Source of the DNA: Brucella gallinifaecis
Lineage (GTDB): Bacteria; Pseudomonadota; Alphaproteobacteria; Rhizobiales; Rhizobiaceae
Reading direction: 5' to 3'
NCBI RefSeq assembly: GCF_006476605.1
Contig: NZ_ML636801.1
Location: 124,001 to 188,000 of the forward strand
Length of the DNA: 64,000 nt
Below the pieces are notes generated by a model. That model was given only the letters and a program-made list of their open reading frames with translations, searched no databases and was not told the DNA's origin. The position numbers and the translations under genes are program-made. This document shows, one piece after another, positions 56,557 to 63,516 of this stretch (position 1 is the stretch's first letter; the number at the start of each line of letters is the position of its first letter).

Positions 56557-56699
56557 TGTCTGTTCCAAAATCCGCCATGCCGGTCTGCAAATGGCAATTT
56601 GTCTGCGTTCCGATGCTCATGTACCCAAAAGTACACTCCGCTTCGGTACTCGAAAATCACCATTTTCGCCAGGGCCTGCCGCTTTTGGATTCAGACACT
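56555..56699. repeat. Palindromic repeat family R3, copy 2
   Basis: Ends AGTGTCTG...CCAAAA and TTTTGG...CAGACACT are inverted repeats, and the core 56584-56670 matches the copy at 42731-42818. The left edge overlaps the stop codon of the old yellow enzyme gene (56554-56556). Confidence 0.75.
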
Positions 56700-56718
56700 T
56701 ACTCATAAAATAAAAAGC

Positions 56719-56743
56719 CCGGCCTTGCGCCGGTTTTTTTTTA
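56719..56743 (+). terminator. Rho-independent terminator after the old yellow enzyme gene
   Basis: CCGGC-CTTGC-GCCGG followed by nine T residues lies between convergent genes, after the repeat. Confidence 0.8.
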
Positions 56744-56761
56744 TTAAAGACTGTATTTTGA

Positions 56762-57199
56762 CTACAGTCTGGCCCGTGTTGAGCGCGGCGTTGCCAGAAG
56801 AAGATTGGTTTCGCTTGCCTTGATGCCCGGCACCAGTCGAATGCGGCGCAGGACTGCATCAAAATCGGTCAGCGTTGCAGCACCCAGTTCTACCACCAGA
56901 TCGAAGCGACCATTGGTGGTGTGGATTGCTGAAATTTCCGAGAAGCCGCCCAGCGATTTTACCACGCGGTCGGCGACATGACCTTCGATTTCGATCATCA
57001 TGATACCGCGAACGGGAAGATCAACTGCGTCAGAGCGCAGGATCACCGTATAGCCGATGATATCGCCTGATTGCTCCAGCTTTTCCATGCGAGCGCGAAC
57101 CGTTGCGCGTGAAACGCCGATATCAAGGGCTATATCCGAAATGCTGCGGCGTCCATTATGGCGTAAAAGCGTGATAAGCTTTTCGTCCAGATCGTCCAT
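56762..57199 (-). CDS. Lrp/AsnC family regulator of arginase and ornithine cyclodeaminase
   Basis: 145-residue Lrp/AsnC protein: helix-turn-helix (ISDIALDIGVSRATVRARMEKLE, about 18-40) and a RAM domain (about 65-140). The start MDDLDEKLI at 57199 follows GGAG; the frame is open to 57244. It diverges from arginase and ocd and probably activates them in response to arginine or ornithine. The 130-base divergent region has CACCATT (57226-57232) and its inverse AATGGTG (57289-57295) as candidate sites. Confidence 0.88.
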   Translation of the reverse strand: MDDLDEKLITLLRHNGRRSISDIALDIGVSRATVRARMEKLEQSGDIIGYTVILRSDAVDLPVRGIMMIEIEGHVADRVVKSLGGFSEISAIHTTNGRFDLVVELGAATLTDFDAVLRRIRLVPGIKASETNLLLATPRSTRARL

Positions 57200-57329
57200 G
57201 TTTTCTCCAATTTGAAAAGCCAATCCACCATTCTGATAAACCAAACCGTTAAAATTGCCAATCCGGTTGCTTCACATCGCCAAGCTTAAATGGTGAATTT
57301 CAGGTAGAAAAAAGAAGGATTCCTACTTT

Positions 57330-58250
57330 ATGCATTGCAAGATTTTGGGATTGCCTGTTCAGGAAGGTACTGGACGCCTCGGCTGTAATATGGGCCCGGA
57401 TGGCTATCGCGCTGCCGGTATTGCAAAAGCCATTGAAGAACTCGGTCATGCGTTCACGGATCTTGGTAATCTGGTGCCGGCAGAGCTGCGTTCGTTCGAT
57501 CACCCGAACAAGGCGCTCAAAGCACTCCCGCATGCAGTTGCATGGATTGAAGCAATCAGTGAAGCCGCCTATCGTGAGAGCGAGGAAGGCTTTCCGATTT
57601 TTCTTGGTGGCGATCATCTGCTTGCCGCAGGCACGGTTCCGGGTATCGCACGGCGTGCGAGCGAAAAAGGGCGCACCCAATTTGTGCTCTGGCTTGATGC
57701 GCATACGGATTTCCACACATTGGAAACCACGGCGAGCGGCAATCTGCATGGCACGCCGGTTGCTTATTATACGGGGCAGAAAGGGTTTGAAGGCTATTTC
57801 CCTGATCTGGCCGCTGCTGTTGATCCCAAGAATGTCTGCATGATGGGGATTCGCAGTGTCGATCCGGCAGAGCGCGAAGCCATTCAAAAGACCAAGGTTT
57901 CGGTTTTCGATATGCGCCTGATTGACGAGCACGGCGTTGCTTCGCTTCTTCGTCGCTTTCTTGAGCGCGTGAAAAGCGAAAACGGTCTTTTGCATGTCAG
58001 TCTTGATGTGGATTTCCTTGATCCTGCAATTGCTCCTGCGGTTGGCACGACCGTTCCGGGTGGTGCGACCTTCCGTGAAGCGCATCTCATCATGGAAATG
58101 CTGCATGACAGCGGACTGGTGACAAGTCTTGATCTGGTTGAACTCAATCCGTTTCTTGATGAGCGCGGACGCACGGCAACCGTCATGGTAGATCTGATGG
58201 CCAGCCTTCTGGGCCGCAGTGTCATGGACCGTCCGACCATCAATTATTGA
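57330..58250 (+). CDS. rocF: Arginase
   Basis: Mn-dependent arginase, 306 residues, hydrolysing arginine to ornithine and urea. Metal ligands lie in GGDHLLAAG (His96), WLDAHTDFH (Asp123, His125, Asp127) and SLDVDFLDP, the three ureohydrolase signatures. It starts after AGAAGGA and is followed 46 bases later by ornithine cyclodeaminase. The product would feed urea to urease and ornithine to proline. Confidence 0.93.
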   Translation: MHCKILGLPVQEGTGRLGCNMGPDGYRAAGIAKAIEELGHAFTDLGNLVPAELRSFDHPNKALKALPHAVAWIEAISEAAYRESEEGFPIFLGGDHLLAAGTVPGIARRASEKGRTQFVLWLDAHTDFHTLETTASGNLHGTPVAYYTGQKGFEGYFPDLAAAVDPKNVCMMGIRSVDPAEREAIQKTKVSVFDMRLIDEHGVASLLRRFLERVKSENGLLHVSLDVDFLDPAIAPAVGTTVPGGATFREAHLIMEMLHDSGLVTSLDLVELNPFLDERGRTATVMVDLMASLLGRSVMDRPTINY

Positions 58251-58296
58251 TTATTCGTTGCTGGCGAGCCAGCAGAGCTGGCCCTAAGGAGCTGGA

Positions 58297-59352
58297 ATGA
58301 CCCAACCGAACCTTAATATCGTACCTTTTGTCAGTGTCGATCACATGATGAAACTGGTTTTGTCTGTTGGCGTTGAGACTTTTCTCAAAGAGCTTGCGGA
58401 TTATGTCGAAGAGGATTTCCGCCGTTGGGAGAGTTTTGACAAGACGCCGCGTGTGGCATCGCATTCGGATGAAGGCGTGATCGAGCTGATGCCGACAAGT
58501 GATGGCACGCTTTATGGTTTCAAATATGTGAATGGGCATCCGAAAAACACACGCGATGGACTTCAGACAGTAACCGCTTTTGGTGTTCTGTCGGATGTTG
58601 GCAGCGGATATCCGATGTTGCTGACTGAAATGACCATTTTGACTGCGCTGCGCACGGCCGCAACGTCAGCAGTCGCTGCCAAGCATCTTGCGCGGGAGAA
58701 TGCACGCACCATGGCGATCATCGGCAATGGTGCGCAGAGCGAATTTCAGGCTTTGGCATTCAAGGCAATTCTGGGTATCGACAAGCTTCGCCTTTACGAT
58801 ATCGACCGTACGGCATCTGAAAAATGCGCTCGTAATCTTGCTGGTGCCGGCTTTGATATCGTGATTTGCAAGGATGCGGAGGAGGTTGTCGAGGGGGCGG
58901 ATATTATTACGACCGTTACCGCTGACAAGCTCAACGCGACGATCCTGACTGACAATATGGTTGGCGCTGGCGTGCATATCAATGCAGTTGGCGGGGATTG
59001 TCCCGGCAAGACTGAACTTCATGGCGATATCCTGCGCCGCTCAGATATTTTTGTCGAATATCCGCCGCAAACCCGCATTGAAGGCGAAATTCAGCAGCTT
59101 CCGGAAGATTATCCGGTCAAGGAACTCTGGGAAGTGATTACCGGCAAGATTGAAGGCCGCACGGATGCGCGGCAGATTACACTGTTCGATTCTGTTGGCT
59201 TTGCGACGGAAGACTTTTCTGCGCTGCGTTACGTGCGTGACAAGCTCAAAGATACCGGTTTTTACGTGCAGCTTGATCTGTTGGCTGATCCTGATGAGCC
59301 GCGCGATCTTTTTGGCATGTTGCTTCGGCACGAAAAACAGCTTCAGAGCTAA
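58297..59352 (+). CDS. ocd: Ornithine cyclodeaminase
   Basis: NAD-dependent ornithine cyclodeaminase (OCD/mu-crystallin family), 351 residues, converting ornithine directly to proline and ammonia. LTALRTAATSAVAAKHLA is the conserved substrate region, IIGNGAQSEFQ (about 137-147) the Rossmann motif, and INAVGGDCPGKTEL is characteristic. AAGGAGCTGGA precedes the ATG. With arginase it forms a two-step arginine-to-proline route seen in Agrobacterium and Brucella. A strong terminator follows. Confidence 0.93.
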   Translation: MTQPNLNIVPFVSVDHMMKLVLSVGVETFLKELADYVEEDFRRWESFDKTPRVASHSDEGVIELMPTSDGTLYGFKYVNGHPKNTRDGLQTVTAFGVLSDVGSGYPMLLTEMTILTALRTAATSAVAAKHLARENARTMAIIGNGAQSEFQALAFKAILGIDKLRLYDIDRTASEKCARNLAGAGFDIVICKDAEEVVEGADIITTVTADKLNATILTDNMVGAGVHINAVGGDCPGKTELHGDILRRSDIFVEYPPQTRIEGEIQQLPEDYPVKELWEVITGKIEGRTDARQITLFDSVGFATEDFSALRYVRDKLKDTGFYVQLDLLADPDEPRDLFGMLLRHEKQLQS

Positions 59353-59378
59353 GAACCAAACCTGTCGCTAAAATTTGA

Positions 59379-59412
59379 ATGCCTGCCTTCTCTATGAGGC
59401 AGGCATTTTTTT
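59379..59412 (+). terminator. Rho-independent terminator after ocd
   Basis: ATGCCTGCC and GGCAGGCAT form a perfect 9-bp stem with a 10-base loop, followed by seven T residues. Confidence 0.92.
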
Positions 59413-59830
59413 ATAATGGTTTGCGCGAATGACGCGGGGTGGAAAATGTTCCGCCATGCGTTGCAATGGCCATTTCAAAACTATCGGCGATACGCCTTGC
59501 GCGGTCGATAAAGATGACGGCAGCCTCTGGCGGAAATATCTCGCGGGCTGTTTTCTCAAATAATTCCAGCCAACGGTCAAAATGATCGCCTTGTAGTCCC
59601 AACCGTAAATGGGGCGGCATGGGGCGGCCTTCATAGCTGCCAGTTTTAAGAATAACTGAAGACCAGAATTCCGATATCTGCGCCAGATGATGATCCCAGT
59701 CGCTAACGGCTTTCGCGAAAATCGGACCTATCAGATCATCTTCACGTGCCCGGCCATAAAAAGTGTTCACAAGCTGGCTGATCGACGCTTTGTGTATGGA
59801 TGGATGAGGCTGATTGATAAGCTGGATCAT
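59411..59830 (-). CDS. Group III truncated haemoglobin
   Basis: Small globin of 139 residues, TrHbIII type. FYGRAREDDLIGPIF marks the start of the two-over-two fold; HHLAQISEFWSSVILKTGSYEGRPMPPHLRL includes the conserved Trp and the likely proximal His near the E-F region. Roles proposed for the family include oxygen or NO chemistry under low oxygen. The start is uncertain: ATG at 59830, with a GTG at 59851 also in frame. It overlaps the ocd terminator. Confidence 0.83.
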   Translation of the reverse strand: MIQLINQPHPSIHKASISQLVNTFYGRAREDDLIGPIFAKAVSDWDHHLAQISEFWSSVILKTGSYEGRPMPPHLRLGLQGDHFDRWLELFEKTAREIFPPEAAVIFIDRARRIADSFEMAIATHGGTFSTPRHSRKPL

Positions 59831-59873
59831 AGTCTTTTGTTTGCCTCTCACTGCGCTTCATTACTGGATACGG

Positions 59874-60062
59874 TTATTTTTTCCACTCGTGGCGGATAAC
59901 CAGATAAATGAGGATAACAAATGTTACGACAGCGAAGATGCTCGACGTATAGAGCATGACGATTGCATCGCCGATTCGTTCATTGGCAATCATCCAGCTG
60001 GCTATGGACAGGCCACAGGCTATGCCGAAAATCCATGCGATGAATAAGGTCAAGAATCTCAT
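59874..60062 (-). CDS. Small two-helix membrane protein, unknown function
   Basis: 62 residues with two hydrophobic helices (about 3-23 and 33-57) joined by a short polar loop and a basic end (RHEWKK). GGAGTTGAA stands directly before the ATG, which makes it likely to be real. No family is recognised. It lies 43 bases upstream of the truncated haemoglobin on the same strand and may be co-transcribed. Confidence 0.6.
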   Translation of the reverse strand: MRFLTLFIAWIFGIACGLSIASWMIANERIGDAIVMLYTSSIFAVVTFVILIYLVIRHEWKK

Positions 60063-60111
60063 TTCAACTCCGCTTTATTGTTTTGCTGCGTTTCCTGGAG
60101 CATTGCCTGTC

Positions 60112-60126
60112 TAGGGTCCTGACCCT
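60112..60126. repeat. Short remnant of the TA-bounded element tips
   Basis: TAGGGTCCTGACCCT joins what look like the outer tips of the two inverted ends (TAGGGTC and CTGACCC), as a deletion or excision footprint might. It is short enough for chance to be possible. Confidence 0.35.
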
Positions 60127-60165
60127 GGATTGAACCATTGTGTATGCTCTAGATATAAGAAGTTC

Positions 60166-60483
60166 TTATGGTGAAACGAGGTTATGTATGATGGTCAGAA
60201 CATAGACGGCTGCTTGTCCCAGTGCAGCAATAGCCGCTGCTGTGGCTGCCGCTTTATTGTATTGCGTTGCTTTAACCCAGCCCTTGTGGTGTGAATCGAG
60301 ATTAGATGCGACTTCATTTATCCAGGCGGCTGACAAGGAACCATCGGATTCCCGCAGCTTTCTTGAGGGTTTGATAGCAGGTACATTCACACTTGCAGAC
60401 CGCATCCAGAGAATGCCGGCGGCAACACCGCTCACTACAGAAATCAGATGAAGTGCAAGAAAAACAAAATTCAGATCAATCAT
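60166..60483 (-). CDS. Small membrane protein, unknown function
   Basis: 105 residues with hydrophobic segments at about 5-27 and 78-101 around a polar middle (SRKLRESDGSLSAAWINEV). No family is recognised and the ribosome site is weak (GTTGGCGAT). Clean amino-acid composition and two well-formed membrane helices favour a real gene. It lies between the other small membrane protein and tRNA-Met, all on the minus strand. Confidence 0.55.
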   Translation of the reverse strand: MIDLNFVFLALHLISVVSGVAAGILWMRSASVNVPAIKPSRKLRESDGSLSAAWINEVASNLDSHHKGWVKATQYNKAAATAAAIAALGQAAVYVLTIIHNLVSP

Positions 60484-60578
60484 ATCGCCAACTTATAGTT
60501 CCCGTTGATGATTACAACAGTTCGACTGCTTTGTTGATCTGAAAATGACTTGAAACTGTGAATGTTTTGCTGGTGCGC

Positions 60579-60655
60579 TGGTAGCGGAGGACGGATTCGA
60601 ACCGCCGACACAAGGATTATGATTCCTCTGCTCTAACCTACTGAGCTACTCCGCC
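60579..60655 (-). tRNA. tRNA-Met (CAT anticodon, elongator type)
   Basis: On the minus strand the gene starts GGCGGAGTAGCTCAG, has an anticodon arm GAGGA-ATCATAA-TCCTT with anticodon CAT, a T-arm GGTTCGAATCC, an acceptor stem GGCGGAG/CTCCGCT, and an encoded CCA end. A Watson-Crick pair at the acceptor tip marks the elongator rather than the initiator. A lysidine-modified tRNA-Ile is the only realistic alternative. Confidence 0.93.
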
Positions 60656-60758
60656 AACCTGTTGCAAGATAGGTATAACTGTTTCCAGTTATCCAGATTG
60701 ATATCTCGCAAGGAATGGCGGCGGTATATGTGGGGAACTTAACCCTGTCAAGCATTCT

Positions 60759-61040
60759 TAGGGTCAGGATTCACTAATTTGATGAGAATGGCATCTGAAA
60801 TGAGAAGACTCTGCAAGGAGAGACGTGAGGACCGGGGTGGTTCCCCCGGTTGAGCGGCTCAACGCAGCAGATCGCCCAAATCACTACTTGGCATTTCGAT
60901 GTCCGAAGGATGTGGTCCATCCGCCCGGCCTACTTCGTCGTAAAGTCTCGCAAATGAACGACATTTCCATCGCCTTTTCTTATCAAATCCACCCGGATGG
61001 CCTCACACCATTCCCGTCAAATTAATGGGTCTTGACCCTA
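60759..61040 (-). mobile_element. TA-bounded MITE-like element, copy B
   Basis: Inverted relative to copy A at 35996-36266 and similar along its whole length, about 11 bases longer. The ends GGGTCAGGATTCACTAATTT and TTAATGGGTCTTGACCC are the terminal repeats, each bordered by TA. A short open frame inside (60825-61025) shifts frame relative to copy A and is not called. It occupies most of the 533-base gap 60656-61188; the rest is AT-rich with no gene. Confidence 0.8.
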
Positions 61041-61188
61041 GACTGGAGCGGGAAATTATATTTTAGGGCATGGTCTGCTTTGCATTACACCTGAAAAAGT
61101 AACCGCGCATAAAGCCATATATAGCTTTCGCCTTGTTTTCCGTGTCGTGCATGGATAAATAACCGGTGGAAAGCAAAGGCTTAAGTTT

Positions 61189-62139
61189 ATGGCACCTCGT
61201 ATTGCGGTTTTGGGTTGTGGCTATTGGGGCGGCAATCATATTCGTACCTTGAAGGGGCTCGGTGTCCTTCACGGTGTTTCTGACGCGAACCCACTCAATG
61301 CGCAGCGATTCGCTGCTGAGTTTGGTGTTCCTGATATTCCGGTTGATGAGCTTTTCAGGCATCCCGATATTGACGGCATCGTTATGGCGCTGCCTGCGCA
61401 GTTTCACGCACAATATGCGATTGAAGCGGTCAGAAACGGCAAAGACGTTCTGGTTGAAAAGCCGATTGCGCTTCAAGTCGCCGATGCCGAGGCGGAAGTC
61501 GCGGCAGCACGTGAAAATAATCGCGTATTCATGGTTGGCCATATTCTGCGCTTCCATCCCGCATTTGAGAAACTGCTTGAGATGGTGAAGAGCGGTGCTA
61601 TCGGCGATGTTCGCTATGTGCATTCTCATCGGGTCGGTTTTGGCAAGTTTCATGACAAATTCGATGCGCTGTGGGATCTTGCACCGCATGATCTGTCGAT
61701 GATTCTCGCCATTACCGGTGAAGAGCCATCAGCCGTTCGCGGCGAGGGTACGGCCATTATCGACAAGATCAGTGATTTTGCGCATGTGCATCTGGAATTT
61801 CCAAGCGGTATTCGCGGTCATCTCTTCGCTTCGCGGTTGAATTCCTATCGTGAGCGCCGTTTGAGTGTCACCGGAACCAAGGGAATGCTGGTATTTGATG
61901 ATGCTGAGCCGTGGGATCGCAAGCTCGCATTTTACAAGCATGAAGTCTGGCGGGAAAATGATCAGTGGGCTTTCAAGTCGGTTGAGCCAGAATATGTCGC
62001 TGTTGAAGAAGGCATGCCGCTGACGCGCGAATTGCAGCATTTCCTGCATTGCATTGAAACGCGCGAAACCCCGCGCACCGATGGTCAGGAGGCAATCAAT
62101 GTATTGCGTATTTTGACCGAAGGTTCGGTTCGTCATTAA
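61189..62139 (+). CDS. Gfo/Idh/MocA oxidoreductase (WbpB-like nucleotide-sugar dehydrogenase)
   Basis: NAD(P)-dependent oxidoreductase, 316 residues. GCGYWGGNHIRTL (about 9-21) is the Rossmann motif and EKPIAL (from residue 90) the catalytic-region motif; DLAPHDLSMI is typical of the WbpB/WlbA group that oxidises UDP-GlcNAcA at C-3. With the following aminotransferase it could make a 3-amino sugar nucleotide for surface polysaccharide. Length equals that of WbpB, so the gene is full, although its stop codon lies in a solo end of the TA-bounded element. Confidence 0.8.
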   Translation: MAPRIAVLGCGYWGGNHIRTLKGLGVLHGVSDANPLNAQRFAAEFGVPDIPVDELFRHPDIDGIVMALPAQFHAQYAIEAVRNGKDVLVEKPIALQVADAEAEVAAARENNRVFMVGHILRFHPAFEKLLEMVKSGAIGDVRYVHSHRVGFGKFHDKFDALWDLAPHDLSMILAITGEEPSAVRGEGTAIIDKISDFAHVHLEFPSGIRGHLFASRLNSYRERRLSVTGTKGMLVFDDAEPWDRKLAFYKHEVWRENDQWAFKSVEPEYVAVEEGMPLTRELQHFLHCIETRETPRTDGQEAINVLRILTEGSVRH

Positions 62140-62154
62140 TGGGTCCTGACCCTA
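62136..62154. repeat. Solo terminal repeat of the TA-bounded element
   Basis: TTAATGGGTCCTGACCCTA is the right end seen in copy A, with its outer TA, but no body or left end adjoins. The TAA stop of the oxidoreductase gene (62137-62139) lies inside it. Confidence 0.7.
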
Positions 62155-62177
62155 GTTAATGGCCAGATAATTCGGGT

Positions 62178-62197
62178 TTGACAGAATTTTCTGTCAA
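62178..62197. promoter_or_regulatory. TTGACAGAA-TT-TTCTGTCAA palindrome
   Basis: Perfect 9-bp arms around two bases, between the oxidoreductase and aminotransferase genes. The left arm contains a consensus -35 hexamer TTGACA; TGTTAC at about 62202 is a weak -10. A repressor bound here would cover the promoter of the aminotransferase gene. Confidence 0.5.
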
Positions 62198-62319
62198 CTG
62201 GTGTTACGAAACTCGTAAAACTTTGAACGCTTCACCCATGGTCGTTCGAGGCGGGAAGGAATAAGAGAATTGTCGTGGATTCGCTTCTGATGGGGCGAAC
62301 CAGATATATTGGAGCCAAC

Positions 62320-63438
62320 ATGCAGTTCATTGATCTTGGAGCGCAACGCGCACGTATCGAAGACCGTCTTAATGCCGCCGTTTCCAAGGTAGTTGCGGAA
62401 GGCCGTTATATTCTTGGGCCTGAAGTGGCTGAGTTTGAAAAGAAGCTTGGCGAATATCTGGGCGTTGAACATGTGATTGCCTGTGCCAACGGTACTGACG
62501 CGCTTCAGATGCCTTTGATGGCGCGTGGCATTGGTCCGGGTCATGCCGTGTTTGTTCCGTCGTTCACTTTTGCGGCAACTGCTGAAGTTGTTGCCCTTGT
62601 CGGTGCCGAGCCGGTTTTTGTCGATGTCGATGCCGACACATACAACATGAATGTTGAGCAGCTTGAAGCGGCTATCGCTGCGGTTCGCAAGGAAGGCCGT
62701 CTTGAGCCAAAGGCGATCATTCCTGTTGATCTGTTCGGCCTTGCTGCCGATTACAATCGTATTAGTGCTGTTGCCGATCGTGAAGAGCTGTTTGTGATCG
62801 AAGATGCAGCGCAGTCGATTGGCGGTAAACGCGACAATGTGATGTGCGGTGCTTTCGGTCATGTCGGTGCAACGAGCTTCTATCCTGCCAAGCCACTGGG
62901 CTGTTATGGCGATGGTGGAGCAATGTTTACCAATGATGCTGAACTTGCGGATACGCTGCGCTCTGTGCTGTTTCACGGCAAGGGCGAAACGCAATATGAC
63001 AATGTTCGCATTGGTATCAATTCGCGTCTTGATACGATTCAGGCAGCTATTCTTCTGGAAAAGATGGCGATTCTCGAAGATGAGATGGAGGCGCGTGACC
63101 GTATTGCCAAGCGCTACAATGAATTGCTCAAGGATGTGGTCAAGGTGCCTGACCTGCCTGCTGGCAACCGTTCGGCCTGGGCACAGTATTCGATTGAAAG
63201 CGAAAACCGCGATGGTCTGAAAGCGCATCTTCAGGCGGCGGGTATTCCATCGGTTATCTATTATGTGAAGCCGCTGCATTTGCAGACTGCATACAAGCAT
63301 TATCCGATCGCTCCGGGCGGTCTGCCGGTTTCGGAAGCCTTGCCTGCACGAATTCTGAGCCTGCCGATGCATCCTTATCTTTCGGAAGAAGATCAGGACA
63401 AGATCATTGGTGCGATCCGTGGTTTCCACGGCAAATAA
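62320..63438 (+). CDS. DegT/DnrJ/EryC1/StrS aminotransferase (WbpE-like)
   Basis: PLP-dependent sugar aminotransferase, 372 residues. Lys191 in SFYPAKPLGCYGDGG is the Schiff-base lysine and Asp162 in VIEDAAQSIGG contacts the PLP nitrogen. FYPAKPLG is typical of WbpE/WlbC, which aminates the 3-keto sugar made by WbpB-type enzymes. GGAG precedes the ATG at 62320; the frame is open to 62275. It lies 181 bases after its partner, with an element end and a palindrome between. A surface glycan role is inferred. Confidence 0.87.
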   Translation: MQFIDLGAQRARIEDRLNAAVSKVVAEGRYILGPEVAEFEKKLGEYLGVEHVIACANGTDALQMPLMARGIGPGHAVFVPSFTFAATAEVVALVGAEPVFVDVDADTYNMNVEQLEAAIAAVRKEGRLEPKAIIPVDLFGLAADYNRISAVADREELFVIEDAAQSIGGKRDNVMCGAFGHVGATSFYPAKPLGCYGDGGAMFTNDAELADTLRSVLFHGKGETQYDNVRIGINSRLDTIQAAILLEKMAILEDEMEARDRIAKRYNELLKDVVKVPDLPAGNRSAWAQYSIESENRDGLKAHLQAAGIPSVIYYVKPLHLQTAYKHYPIAPGGLPVSEALPARILSLPMHPYLSEEDQDKIIGAIRGFHGK

Positions 63439-63464
63439 GTTTGATAATCAGTGATTACGAAAAG

Positions 63465-63516
63465 CCCGGCGAAAGCCGGGTTTTTTTTATTGTTGGCGCA
63501 AGCCGGGTTTTTTATT
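63465..63516 (+). terminator. Terminator with a duplicated distal half
   Basis: CCCGGC-GAAA-GCCGGG plus eight T residues (63465-63488) is a clear terminator. AAGCCGGGTTTTTTATTGTTG then recurs just downstream in part (from 63499), and the second T-run encodes the C-terminal Lys/Gln tail and stop of the convergent membrane protein. Confidence 0.85.

Noticed and set aside
60825-61025. Short open frame inside element copy B (with a relative inside copy A)
   Set aside because: The two frames share about 17 residues and then shift frame relative to each other, so they are not under coding selection.
62194-63429. 411-codon open frame opposite the aminotransferase gene
   Set aside because: Antisense to a gene with a clear PLP site and full family length; the translated product resembles no protein.
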